A stretch of 64,000 nucleotides of DNA, from the NCBI GenBank assembly GCA_963514095.1, contig OY741287.1:12544944-12608943 (forward strand). Direction: 5' to 3'. Position numbers and translations under genes: made by a program. Source of the stretch: Eutrigla gurnardus (Eukaryota > Chordata > Actinopteri > Perciformes > Triglidae). The notes beneath the pieces were generated by a model, which was not told the DNA's origin, did no database searches, and worked only from the letters and a program-made list of their open reading frames with translations. Positions 26,401 to 34,983 of this stretch are shown in pieces; the first letter of the stretch is position 1; every line of letters begins with the position of its first letter.

Positions 26401-27637
26401 AGACAGGAGAGAGACAGACAGCAGATGATGGAGGGAGACAGGAGAGAGACAGACAGCAGATGATGGAGGGAGACAGGAGAGAGACAGACAGCAGATGATG
26501 GAGAGAGACAGGAGAGAGAGACAGATAGCAGATGATGGAGGGAGACAGGAGAGAGACAGACAGCAGATGATGGAGGGAGACAAGAGAGAGACAGACAGCA
26601 GATGATGGAGAGAGAGACAGACAGCAGATGATGGAGGGAGACAGGAGAGAGACAGACAGCAGATGATGGAGGGAGACAAGAGAGAGACAGACAGCAGATG
26701 ATGGAGGGAGACAGGAGAGAGACAGACAGCAGATGATGGAGAGAGAGACAGACAGCAGATGATGGAGGGAGACAGGAGAGAGACAGACAGCAGATGATGG
26801 AGGGAGACAGGAGAGAGACAGACAGCAGATGATGGAGGGAGACAGGAGAGAGACAGACAGCAGATGATGGAGGGAGACAGGAGAGAGACAGACAGCAGAT
26901 GATGGAGGGAGACAGGAGAGAGACAGACAGCAGATGATGTAGAGAGAGACAGACAGCTTAGCTTCTTTTTAAGTTGTGATTTAGAGAAAATGGGCCTGCA
27001 GCCATATAAACTACATTAACTAGCTAAAGTTAACATTAATGTTAGCTTAACCCATTTAATCCCAAATTTTTCCCAGACATGGAAATATCCAAATCATATG
27101 TCATTACTAACTCTTTTCAATAATCAATCATTACTTTTGAAAATCTTCATGGAAAATTAGGTGAAAAGTGTGTTTTATGGTCACAAAGGTGACCGGTGGG
27201 ATAATGTCTATGTTAGCATATTTCTCCTTCACAGTCTTATAAAATACTTCTAAAATGTAAAACTCTGTTTCTGGCAGCATCTCCATCATCGCCACTAAAA
27301 TACTTCATCACATGCTAGTGTGACTATTTTACATATCAAAAGTCCTCATACATCACCGATATGAATACAGAAAGCAAACTCAAAACATCTCCTTTATTGT
27401 AACATTGTGACTTTTGGAAAATGTATTGAAACCTTCATGTTCTAACTTTGTTATAACATTTTATCTTGTACTTTAGTTCAATATTACTTTAGTGCATTCA
27501 TTGTAACATTGTAATATTTAATCTGTAGACCAGTCACATGATTCATTTACAATATAGGGGTTATTCAGGATAGAGGTATTCTGCATTCAAGAAGAGGAAA
27601 GCATCAAACTAAACTTTGATATATACATGTATATATT

Positions 27638-27671
<34 letters not shown>

Positions 27672-30600
27672 TCCCAACATAGTCCATATCTGATCCATCA
27701 CTATCACCATCACTGAGGACAGCATCTTTCTCATGTAACAAGTACATGTACATCTAGATACTGTACATTGTGTTATCCCACTGGTCACAACATGTTTCTT
27801 CATTCTGTGACTTCAGTGAACAGAGTTGAGTGATTGTAAATACATATATCAATACTAAACATCTTAAAGATGATGTGAACCAGAAATATTAGTCTTATCT
27901 TCATATTAACATACTTTACTAAGCTTGTTTTGTTGGAGCTTTCATGCAGCCATCCTCCTCTACAGGTGCAACCAGGAAGTAATCAGCTCTGGTCATGTGA
28001 CATTTACACTAAACATGCAACACTGCACATATGTCATTGAGAGGTTTTATTACTTCAATACTTTCTGGAAATGGATCGATACAATATTCAGTAATGTTTT
28101 TAGGACCTGTTAACTGAAAATGTTTTCATGGTCACTATAGTGACCGATGGGATTAAATTTAAAGTGCACAGCTTAACCAATGTTAATGTTATTTAATTTA
28201 CCTGACAATGTTCCTCTCTCAGCCTGAACCATCATAATATCAAATAAAAAGGATACAAATTATGATCTCAGGCTCCATTTTAATCAGGTAAGTTAGTTAT
28301 GTCTTCTTTGTGCTTTAGGGTCAACAGCAGCTGGTTGCTAAGCAACGGGAGTGGCAAAGTGTGAGGGCGGGAACAGCAGGTGACTCAAACAGGAAGTCCT
28401 CTGTAGATCAGACCGTCTTGGCCTTCACGTTCTACGTCAGCTGTGTTCTCTGAAGGATGAGTCGCTGAATTTAGACACAACTATTGTGTTTCCTGTGACC
28501 CCTCCACAATAAAAGTTTATCTAGTTGAGGAGTTTTAATGTGAAGCAGCAGCATTTAAATGCAGCTCTGACACAGAGTGAACAGGAAACAGTGAGGATGA
28601 TCAATCAGATGGACTTACACACAGTAACACTGATCACATGCTGCATCGTTTGTCACAAGTCTGAATATATGGCGGACTAACAACACCAACCGCTGCACAG
28701 AGAGATGCTTACTGAATATACATACAGTGATTGTAGAAATAATACATGTAACCACTTCAAAACATTCATTTCACAAATACTTATTTACAACAATGATAAC
28801 TGCAGCTTAGAAAAACATAAGTAGACACTGGCTGCAGCCCAACCCTCCCACAGTAGAAGAATGGACAGATATGATTATGATAGATACTGAATGGGAAGAA
28901 AATCACCTTTTCACTTCATATACAAATGGATAAATTCACAAAAATATGGTCAAAATGGGTCTCCTTCATGAAAAGACACAGACGGATCTAAGGGAAGTAA
29001 CGGATTAAATATGAAAGTGTCCTCAGCTAATTGAACGGTCATTTTAAAAGCTGATAGACAATCTCCCTACAAAGGTGTTTTCTCTTTTCATGTATTATTT
29101 TCCCACACACCCCTGCTCTATTTCACTTGTTCTAATGTTGGAAAAAACCTGATTCTGATCCCCTCCTCTCCAATGTTTTATTTTTTATTTTTATATTGTT
29201 GTATATAATTATCCATGTATATGTGTATATAATCTGTGTGGCACGCTAGTCCATTTATAAAAATTAAACTATCACCAAACCTCACCAAAAAGAACGCAGA
29301 CATCGCCAGAAAAGCTAGTCAACTGAAGAAGGATGGCAAGATACAACACACCTGGAGGGCAAACTGCAGGATCTACATCAAAACAAGGCAAGGCAAGGCA
29401 ACTTTATTTGTATAGCACATTTCATACACAAGGCAGACTCAAAGTGCTTCACATCATACAACAAAGTGAAAAAAATAGAAGAATTAAAAGAAAATAAAGG
29501 CAAATTTAAAAATGCATTACAGAAAGAAAGGAGAATAAAAACATATTTGCAATAATTAAAAACAGTGCAGACATTATAAGATTTAGCAGAAAGCTACGGT
29601 GAACATAAAAGTTTTCAGTCTAGTTTTAAAAGTGGTCAGAGTTGGGGCAAGTCTTACATCTTCAGGAAGTTTATTCCAGCCATTTGTTGCATAGTGACTA
29701 AATGATGCTCTCCCGTGATTGTTGTTTACTCTGGGAATCACTAACAGATTGGTCAAATGCAACACCAGAAGAAGTTAAAATAATCCAGATCAGGAGTAAG
29801 GATGAGTTGGAGAAATACAATAACTAAGGTATGGATCACGAACACTCCATAACTACAGCACAGCAGAGGTCAACGGTTCTTACACGGACTGAAAGTATGA
29901 TGGGAATATCTGAAAGGATTGCTGAGCAAGGAAGTGTGGAGCTCATTACAAATCAACATGTGAATCATACCTTATCTGACCCGAATGAAGGAATTGATCC
30001 GGACAACCACTTTCTTTTAACATGACAAATGCACCGATTTTTTATATAATCTTGTATGTGTTAACAGGAGAAACAAAGGCGTAGGAGGAGTGGCCCTATT
30101 CATTGACAGTAACATCAAGTATGAGACAGTACAAAATATGTCTGAAGCTGTGGATCACTTATTGGAATGTGTGACAATTGAAATCTGTGTAACGAAAGGT
30201 AAAAATATAGTTGTAAGCTGTGTTTACAGAGCACCGGACTCAAAAATAGAAGACTTCAACGAATGTAAGGGTCAGAGGCACGAATCAGCAGACACTGTGT
30301 TGAGACGGCATGGGAGCATAACAAAAAAACATTCTGTACCCAAACAATAAGTTGAACCAGAAACTTGTATGGTCCAAGGCCAATGTCAGTGGTACGTAGC
30401 AGGATGTGAAGAACTCAACTGAGCAAATCGACACACTAAGGTCACTCGATTGGAGACTTGTCTAATACACACCTAATCTGTATGTACTGTCTAGAGCTAG
30501 ACTTCAGCTCTGTATACTACCTACTGCTGTAACATGTTATGTCAAAATGCCATAAGTAAAAGAAAATGTTATGTCAAATGTATATGTATATATTATTGGT

Positions 30601-32862
30601 TTCACAGTCGTTCGAAAAAAGCATGTCATTTGAACCAGACCCCCCCAGCTTTAATGCATTCTGTCAGCCGCTAGAGGGAGCTAGAGGGCCATCAATCCGA
30701 CCGTCTGAATTTGGCACACTTCCCCTCATGTGAGATGTGCAAAGAGTTTAAGAGCCTTCCAAGATTTGTACGCCATGCAGCCACGCATGGCGTTGTTCAT
30801 TGAGCCGCTCCCTGCTGCCGTCGGCGAGCAGCCCCCTGAGCTGCAGCTTCAACTGTGCCAACTACAGGCACACCTGTTCTTTCAAGCAAACCGCAACAGA
30901 AAAATATTGCAGGGGGCTTTGGCACATTTCTACTACCCACACGGTGAGCTGTGTTGCTCATTCCACGAATTGTACCTTGCAAAACAAACAACAGGCTCTA
31001 AGTGCACGTAGAGGTGCGTTGTGTCGGCTTCAGTGAATATGATCAAAAATGTAAACAAAAACCTAAAAAACAAATGAAGTGAGGAACAAGTTTTAGGCCT
31101 ATCCATGTGTCCAAATGTTTAGGTATGCTATTTATTTTGTTTACAAGAGGACTATGTACACTTTATTTTCCCTTTTGTATATTTTGTTTACACATTTACC
31201 TTTACATAATTTTTTATATGACCTCTTGAGTTCAGTGTTCAAACAGTGACACAAAAGGATAAACGATTATTATTATTTTATTACTTATTATTTGATGCAT
31301 TGTCACTCGGGGTACTTTGTCCTTTTTCATTATATTTTCAATATTTATTCCAGTGAATTTCATGGGAATTAATAAAATGGAGGCTGTTTTGAATGAAATA
31401 GTTTTCACCATTTTGTCCTCTGATCAATATCATCTGATGTACATACAGGTACTTGTGTTTTCATCTTTATTTATATCGCAATATTGTGATACGCATCATA
31501 TCGTGAGGTTCTTGCCAATACTCACCCCTACAACTAACCTATCCTGCATGTCTTTGGACTGTGGGAGAAAGCCAGAGAACCCGCAGAGAACATGCAAACT
31601 CCACACAGAAGGAACCCAAACCCGAGCCAGGAATCGAACCCTGGACCCTCTCTTTTTTAGGAGTTTATTTTGTTGTATTTATTAAATTAGTTAGCTATAG
31701 TAGGCCAATGAAGTGACAAGGTTATAATGGTGGAAGTGTATGGTGATATATCTGGCCCTCGGGTCGTGAGGTGAACATTTGTGTGTCCCTCCCTTTCATC
31801 AAAGCTGCCCTCCCTGTTCTGGATGAACTGCTTTTTACTTCCCTGTGATCAAAAGCAAGGAAAACATGATTGATGTATGAAATACTCTGAAAAAACAAAC
31901 AAACAAGAAATAATAAATGACTGAAATAGATTGAAAACCTCTGATTGGATGAAAATCCCGTGGAGTGGAGCCTGGCGGTGTTGATGTATGTGAGCAGTTT
32001 ACTTCCCTGTAGGGCTGTCAAAATTACTCTAAAATGACGTTCAAATATTCCCTTTAAAAAAACACATATATTCAAACATATTCAAATTTCTGGTTGTGCA
32101 TTAGGCACGTCAATAACAGGACAAATTAATACAACGAGACATAACTACTTGTATTGGTAATTTATTTAACTTTAAACATATTCAACAACATATTACCTAC
32201 AAAAATAAGGAAATTAACTGATGGACAAGCAGACCTCTCTCTCTCTCTCTCTCTCCCTCTCCCTCCCTCTCTCTCCCCCTCCCTCCCTCCACATATCGGT
32301 TTAAACGAACGACAACAATAAACAAATGTTGATCAAGAGTTTAGAACAATTTAAGGTTGTGATTCTTGTCCTAAATATGTCAGGCTTCATTCAGTGGTTG
32401 AAACAAATATTATTAACATTAATTGAAGTTTTACAGTAAAGAACAGACATTCCCTGACCTCAGGCGCACGCCCACCCACAAAGCAGACAGTCAGACCACT
32501 GTTGTTTTTTTTACATATGATTCGAATATTTATATATATAATATAATTTTCACATTCAAAATTCTGTTTTTAACAACTATTCGAATATATATTCAAATTT
32601 AACCCTACTTCCCTGTGATCAAAAGCAAGGAAAACATGATTGATGTATGTAATACATACTAAAAAAGAAATAATAAATGACTGAAATGGAATGAAAACCT
32701 CTGATTGGATGAAAACCCCGTGGAGTGGAGCCTGGCGGTGTTGATGTATGTGAGCAGTTTGTTCTCATGTAAAGATCCAACACAAATAATATCACATCAT
32801 CTTTAAAGCAGAGTCCTACCTGAGATCCACAGCAACAGAACCAGCACCAACAGGGGGTCCAT
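6542..32862 (-). CDS. SRCR/Ig transmembrane receptor, 12 exons, about 904 aa (CD163/M130-like family)
   Basis: Assembled here from 12 exons: 32820-32862, 21152-21184, 20782-21072, 19170-19484, 18786-19076, 13645-13959, 13264-13551, 8714-9028, 8330-8620, 7250-7579, 6772-6854, 6542-6661. Every junction has GT and AG, phases match, and the total is 2,715 nt. The protein would be a type I membrane receptor: signal peptide, 11-residue linker, seven SRCR domains alternating a 6-Cys and an 8-Cys type, one Ig-like domain, a transmembrane helix and a 39-residue tail with a YYNL motif that fits an endocytic or phosphotyrosine site. Known: group B SRCR receptors act in innate recognition and scavenging on myeloid cells. 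The ligand is inferred only. Exon 1 lies 11.6 kb from exon 2 across a minisatellite and other repeats, so its link rests on phase and signal-peptide logic. Extra exons could be missed. Confidence 0.8.
6772..6854 (-). CDS. SRCR gene exon 11: transmembrane segment
   Basis: 83 nt, phase 1 in and 0 out; acceptor ATCATCAG, donor GTACTGAC. Encodes DLRPVIIR followed by a hydrophobic stretch LVTVPLILLSAQVGLYFYC and K. This is a single-pass anchor with a stop-transfer lysine. Confidence 0.82.
7007..7110. mobile_element. Left-end remnant of the same TIR transposon family as 11597-12711
   Basis: Reads GGATTCCAGAAAGCAGGTTT, then AACTCTGAGTTTGTTAA and GAAGAGGGACACTCTG, matching the start of the element at 11597. 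No right end follows; the rest is deleted. Confidence 0.6.
7136..7186. repeat. Near-perfect hairpin in the TM/Ig intron
   Basis: Arms 7136-7157 and 7165-7186 are 22 bp each with one mismatch, separated by a 7 nt loop. The arms carry GGAGCAGCCTGACG and its complement. Confidence 0.8.
7250..7579 (-). CDS. SRCR gene exon 10: Ig-like domain
   Basis: 330 nt, phase 1-1; acceptor CTTTACAG, donor GTAAGCTG. One Ig fold of 110 residues: DLLLQPNISM start, B-strand cysteine in FIVFCSVQPQ, F-strand HQGRYSCVYHV and a G-strand ending LLSVTVV. Several N-x-S/T sites are present. It sits between the SRCR array and the membrane. Confidence 0.85.
   Translation of the reverse strand, partial: TCCCSQTSPCPPPWTGSPRPSSRGFRRSGAPPSSSSAPSSHSTQEAPSSSPSPPPTQHTTTPSQLSITLPTSCFLLQSPPTRDATAVFITSMFFLITSPMRAVCSLSLS
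8330..8620 (-). CDS. SRCR gene exon 9: SRCR domain, 6-Cys type (a1)
   Basis: 291 nt, phase 1-1, six cysteines. The last SRCR domain before the Ig exon. The shared intronic block 3' of it (TGATGTCATAGATGATGTCA) also follows a2, a3 and a4. Confidence 0.86.
8714..9028 (-). CDS. SRCR gene exon 8: SRCR domain, 8-Cys type (b1)
   Basis: 315 nt, phase 1-1, eight cysteines, nearly identical to b2 and b3. The upstream intron to exon 7 (9029-13263) is 4.2 kb and full of DNA-transposon remnants. Confidence 0.87.
9029..11596. other. Intron with repeat remnants, no exon seen
   Basis: Intron between SRCR exons b1 and a2. The first 130 bp match the sequence 5' of b2 and b3. A poly-G run sits at about 9703-9716. 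No SRCR-like coding was found on the minus strand. Confidence 0.6.
10790..11171. mobile_element. hAT-type transposon remnant
   Basis: GTGTGGCAGCATTTCAGCGA near 10828 resembles coding of a BED-finger hAT transposase. The end of the block (AAAATCGGTATCGGCATCGG followed by a TCGGTCGATCC end) resembles the terminal sequence of a common fish hAT family. The other terminus was not found. Confidence 0.45.
11597..12711. mobile_element. TIR DNA transposon, non-autonomous (Harbinger/ISL2EU-like)
   Basis: Ends are inverted: GGGGCTCGTTCCAGAAAGCAGG at the left and the complement of GGGGCCCTTTCCAGAAAGCAGG at the right. Sub-terminal blocks repeat AACTCTGAGTT / AACTCAGAGTT several times. No transposase frame is visible. 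It interrupts an older repeat whose halves lie at about 11400-11596 and 12712-13025. Family assignment is from general resemblance only. Confidence 0.65.
12234..12310 (-). tRNA. tRNA-like sequence (pseudo), inside the TIR element
   Basis: On the minus strand an A-box-like TAACAGTTAGC is followed about 30 nt later by GGTTCAACTCC, close to the B-box consensus GGTTCGANTCC. The ends pair weakly (GTGA with TCAC). It is probably a degenerate tRNA-derived segment, not a working tRNA. Confidence 0.3.
13264..13551 (-). CDS. SRCR gene exon 7: SRCR domain, 6-Cys type (a2)
   Basis: 288 nt, one codon shorter than the other a-type exons (TLEVRQGDW versus TLEVRLQGDW), still phase 1-1 and open. Same acceptor and donor as the other a exons. 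Confidence 0.86.
13645..13959 (-). CDS. SRCR gene exon 6: SRCR domain, 8-Cys type (b2)
   Basis: 315 nt, phase 1-1. Same structure as b3 with a few substitutions (GCGDPSVLQ instead of GCGAPSVLQ). All eight cysteines are present. Confidence 0.87.
14427..15192. mobile_element. hAT-like non-autonomous element, 766 bp
   Basis: Perfect 14 bp inverted ends TAGGGGTGTCAACG...CGTTGACACCCCTA. Flanked by ATATATAC on the left and ATATAAAC on the right, an 8 bp target-site duplication with one mismatch. The duplicated sister segment near 19950 has the uninterrupted site (GCATATATACCATGAATATC), so both boundaries are confirmed inside the window. Open frames inside are short and not convincing. Confidence 0.85.
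15762..15845. repeat. (GT)n microsatellite
   Basis: Interrupted GT/CGTG run inside the hAT element. It generates cysteine/valine-rich open frames that are not genes. Confidence 0.9.
16306..16460. repeat. GGA-rich minisatellite
   Basis: Imperfect repeats of GAGGCTGGAGGAGGTAGAGA and close variants, about 150 bp. The purine/pyrimidine strand asymmetry is strong. Confidence 0.85.
17072..17284 (+). pseudogene. hAT transposase first exon with BED-type zinc finger
   Basis: ATG at 17072 opens a frame of 71 codons ending at a GTAAGT donor (17285). It reads as an acidic start, then FEFYRVKNM, then a CxxC (QCVLC) and a histidine pair region (LKKHVD), as in BED fingers of hAT transposases. No DDE catalytic exons follow before the element ends, so the copy is non-autonomous. 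Confidence 0.65.
17403..17443. repeat. (GT)n microsatellite
   Basis: An uninterrupted run of about 20 GT units inside the hAT element. Confidence 0.95.
18786..19076 (-). CDS. SRCR gene exon 5: SRCR domain, 6-Cys type (a3)
   Basis: 291 nt, phase 1-1, same splice sites as exon 3. Six cysteines. Differs from a4 at scattered positions (for example RPVDGYGW and SFRPVWRI). Confidence 0.86.
19170..19484 (-). CDS. SRCR gene exon 4: SRCR domain, 8-Cys type (b3)
   Basis: 315 nt, phase 1-1; acceptor ATCTCTCCAG, donor GTAGAAGAG. Eight cysteines in the group B pattern: LCSG, SVCEAD, VVCKELGC, FQCGG, LLDC, NTC, LTCSG. Nearly identical to b1 and b2; this copy has K where the others have R in VVC(R/K)EL. 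Confidence 0.87.
20782..21072 (-). CDS. SRCR gene exon 3: SRCR domain, 6-Cys type (a4)
   Basis: 291 nt, phase 1-1; acceptor TTTCTGTTCAG, donor GTAAGCCCC. About 97 residues with VRLVGGASRCAG at the start, VACRELDCGS, SDCVHS, LRECAA and a final LTCSG. Six cysteines; the 'TVCDD'-type cysteine of group B is replaced (DWRPVYG). Confidence 0.85.
21152..21184 (-). CDS. SRCR gene exon 2: short linker
   Basis: 33 nt, phase 1 to 1, flanked by a TTTCTCCAG acceptor and a GTAAAT donor. Encodes LQVEGNHNST with an N-glycosylation sequon (NST). It lies about 160 bp from the start of the minisatellite. Confidence 0.7.
21345..26956. repeat. 5.6 kb minisatellite, 33/35 bp units
   Basis: Units of the form CAGATGATGGAGGGAGACAG plus GAGAGAGACAGACAG (35 bp) mixed with a 33 bp form (ACAAGAGAGACAGACAG), a short form lacking the GGGAGACAG block (GATGGAGAGAGAGACAG) and point variants (GATAGAGG, GGTGATGG, GATAAAGG). 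Roughly 160 units. It occupies the intron between the linker exon and the signal-peptide exon of the SRCR gene. The minus strand is stop-free over thousands of bases because the repeat contains no stop in most frames; the resulting SPSIICCLSL-type frames are not considered genes. Confidence 0.97.
23008..26772. repeat. Higher-order tandem repeat, period 1,882 bp
   Basis: Rare unit variants recur at the same spacing: ACATACAG at 23353 and 25235, TAAAGGG at 24179 and 26061, AGAGAGAGACAGATAGC at 24631 and 26513. All are 1,882 bp apart. Two copies, about 23008-24889 and 24890-26772, therefore arose by one duplication. A shorter related block at about 22341-22870 matches 23992-24520 at an offset of 1,651. 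Confidence 0.85.
26957..29280. other. Intron DNA, no exon seen
   Basis: Part of the long intron of the SRCR gene. Contains a (GT)n tract at about 27641-27670 and a pair of palindrome-like blocks at 27179-27195 and 28130-28145. No coding segment recognised. Confidence 0.6.
29285..30560 (+). pseudogene. Rearranged LINE: ORF1 tail, ORF2 start, endonuclease fragment and 3' tail
   Basis: 29285-29380 reads KKNADIARKASQLKKDGKIQ..., like the C-terminal part of a LINE ORF1. It resumes after an inserted L2 copy as PEEVKIIQIRSKDELEKYN with a stop at about 29825. From 30070 a frame gives GVALFIDSNIKYETV and VVSCVYRAPDSK, the N-terminal half of an APE endonuclease, cut at about 30260. 30262-30405 then matches 37425-37570, a downstream copy of the same LINE's 3' region. 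The RT is deleted. Confidence 0.6.
29381..29756 (-). mobile_element. L2-type LINE 3' fragment inserted in the older LINE
   Basis: On the minus strand it matches the C terminus and 3' tail of the LINE at 62382-63565: TNLL, then IPRVNNNHGRASFSHYATNG, then a (CCTTG)n-type tail, seen here as AAGGCAAGGC at 29381. Translated end segments are almost identical between the two copies, suggesting recent activity. Confidence 0.85.
30560..31510. other. Intron DNA, nothing assigned
   Basis: AT-rich with a C-rich patch near 30640. A short open frame at 30730-31011 has no homology I recognise and no splice context. Confidence 0.5.
31515..31665 (-). repeat. SINE-like fish repeat with tRNA-type B box
   Basis: Contains the widespread fish block CATGTCTTTGGACTGTGGGA, then AACATGCAAACTCCACAC and GGAATCGAACCC, the reverse complement of a tRNA B box. 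Its promoter would lie on the minus strand. Confidence 0.6.
31838..32760. repeat. Tandem duplication (about 160 bp) split by a hAT insertion
   Basis: 31838-32001 and 32608-32760 both run from CTTCCCTGTGATCAAAAGCA to GATGTATGTGAGCAGTTT with few differences. The element at 32010-32607 sits exactly at the boundary of the two copies. Confidence 0.85.
32010..32607. mobile_element. hAT-like non-autonomous element, 598 bp
   Basis: Starts TAGGGCTGTCAAAATTA and ends AACCCTA, flanked by the perfect 8 bp duplication CTTCCCTG (32002-32009 and 32608-32615). Contains a (CT)n tract at about 32236-32290 and repeated ATTCGAATAT palindromes. No coding. Confidence 0.8.
32820..32862 (-). CDS. SRCR gene exon 1: signal peptide
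   Basis: The minus strand reads ATG then 13 more codons, MDPLLVLVLLLWIS, and one further base (43 nt), then GTAGGACT as donor (phase 1). A short hydrophobic leader with phase-1 exit is typical of Ig and SRCR receptors. The phase matches the next exon at 21184. Confidence 0.72.
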
Positions 32863-32913
32863 GATGTGCAGGTAGACCGTCTGTCTGCCCGCCTGTCTGT
32901 CTCTGCTCTGATA

Positions 32914-33130
32914 AAGACCTGTGCTGTCCTCAATGTAGATCTGGAAGAGGTGGAGCTTTACTCTTTACTTAGAAACATTTCTCAGAACTGCATTTCTGGG
33001 AAACCAAAAAACTTTTATCAGACAAGAATCTACCTACTGAGGACATATTATATGACTGTTACTATGACAAACAGGAAACCACTTAGATGTTCCTGTGAGA
33101 TTAATGCGGTCAGTGTGGTCTTATTATTTC
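32914..33130. promoter_or_regulatory. 5' flank of the SRCR gene, copy 1
   Basis: About 215 bp starting some 50 bp upstream of the ATG. It is repeated with scattered changes at 34764-34983. By position it should hold the 5' UTR or promoter. I see no clear TATA box. Confidence 0.5.
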
Positions 33131-33594
33131 CGCTCGATGTTTCAACACCAAGTCTTTCAGAGGAGACTGGATGACAGCTTATATTAACTGTTGATGGATC
33201 TATTGAATGTTTTAGTAATCAATCATTCAGTCTATAAAACACCAGTAAACGGTATAAAATGTGCAGCCCAGTCTGTCAGAATCCGAGGTGAAGTCTTTAA
33301 ATGTCAGCAACATGAACAGCTTCATGAACACAATTCAATAACATTCATGAATATAGGCCAGAGATCTTCAACATGGGGTCCGGGACCCATAGGGGGTCCA
33401 CAGATTTCCAGCAGGGGGTCCCCAACATTATTTGATCCCAAACCTTTTTTCTTACAAAATGTAAAATATGTTCAAAAATACACATGAACATTAATACAAC
33501 ATCTAATAAGCAAATATAAATGTTAATTGTTGTGTAAATGTGAAATTGTGATGTAGAAATGCTAATATAGATTTACAATCATTCTGTAAATATA

Positions 33595-34763
33595 CACTGC
33601 TCAAAAATAAAGGGAACACTAAAACAACATAATGTAACTGCAAGTCAATCATATTTCTGAGATATCAGCCTGTCCAATTAGGAAGCAGCACTGATTGGGA
33701 ATCAATTTCACCTGCTGTTGTGTAAATGGAACAGCCCACAGGTGGAAACGAGTGGCAATTAGCAAGACATCCCTATAAAGGAATGGTTCTGCAGGTGGTG
33801 ACCACAGACCATTTCTCTGTTCTCGGCCTTTCGGGCAGATTTTTTTCTTTTTTGAATTTTGCCAGTGTTTGCACCACTAGAGGTAGCATGAGGCGGTTTC
33901 TCCAACCCACAGAAGTTACCCAGTTAGTGCAACTCATCCATGATGGCACATCAATGCACACTATAAGAAGGTTTGCTGTGTCCCCCAGCACATTGTCAAG
34001 AGCATGGAGGAGATTCCAGGAGACAGGCCAGTACACCAGGAGACAGGCCAGTACACCAGGAGACGTGGAGGGGGCCGAAGAAGGACAACAACCTAACAGC
34101 AGGACCGATATCTGCTCCTTTGTGCACGGAGGAACAGGAGGAACACTGCCAGAGCCCTACAAAATGACCTCAGCAGGCCACTGATGTTCAAGTTTCAACT
34201 CAAACGGTCCCAAATCGACTCCATGAGGGTGGTTTGAGGGCCCGACGTCCACAAATAGGCCCTGTGCTTAAAACCCAACACCGTGCAATGCCATTGGCAT
34301 TTGCTAGAGATCACAGAGATTGGCAGATTCGCCATTGGCGCCCTGTGCTCTTCATGGATGAGAGCAGGTTCACCTTGAGCACATGTGACCGTCATGACAG
34401 GGTCTGGCGACGCCGCGGAGAACGTTCTGCTTCTGTAACATCCTCCAGCATGACCGGTTTCGCGGTGGCCTAGTGATGGTCTGGGGAGGCATTTCTTTGG
34501 AAGGTCACACAGCCCTCCATGTGCTTGCTGGAGGTACCCTGACTGCCATTAGGTACCGGGATGAGATCCTCAGACCCATTGTGAGACCATATGCTGGTCC
34601 AGTGGGCCCTAGGTTCCTTCTAATGCATGACAATGCTAGGCCTCATGTGGCTGGAGTGTGTCAGCAGTTCCTGCATGATGAAGGCATTGATGTTATGGAC
34701 TGGCCTGCCTGTTCCCCAGACCTGAATCCTATTGAGCACATCTGGGACATCATGTCTCATTCC
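33595..34763 (+). pseudogene. Tc1-like element with decayed transposase, 3' truncated
   Basis: The left end TATACACTGCTCAAAAATAA is that of a common fish Tc1 family. Transposase pieces occur in successive frames: a helix-turn-helix region at about 33887-34060, FMDESRFTL at about 34350 (first D), LLMHDNARPH at about 34620 (second D) and SPDLNPIEHIWD at about 34715 (E). Frameshifts and a stop near 34473 separate them, and a 21 bp duplication lies at 34020-34060. The element breaks off at 34763, where the second copy of the SRCR 5' flank begins. The right terminal repeat is missing. Confidence 0.85.
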
Positions 34764-34983
34764 AGACCTGTGCTGTCCTAGATCTGCGTACAGGAAGAGG
34801 TGGAGGTTTACTCTTTACTTAGAAACATTTCTCAGAACTGCATTTCTGGGAAACCAAAAAACTTTTAATCGGACAAGAATCTACCTACTGATGACATTTA
34901 CATGACTGTTACTATGACAACCAGGAAACCACTTAGATGTTCCTATCAGATTAATGCTGTCAGTGTGGTCTTATTATTTCCGC
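34764..34983. repeat. Second copy of the SRCR gene 5' flank
   Basis: Matches 32914-33130 from AGACCTGTGCTGTCCT to CTTATTATTTCCGC. It abuts the truncated Tc1 element directly. No signal-peptide exon is attached. Confidence 0.85.

Noticed and set aside
21144..26679. Very long minus-strand open frames (1,810, 1,619 and 1,001 codons) rich in SPSIICCLSL repeats
   Set aside because: They are overlapping readings of a 33/35 bp minisatellite without stop codons. Unit lengths are not multiples of three, so all frames look open. No start context or domain.
21345..26956. CRISPR-like array
   Set aside because: There are no unique spacers between repeats; units are contiguous tandem copies in a vertebrate intron.
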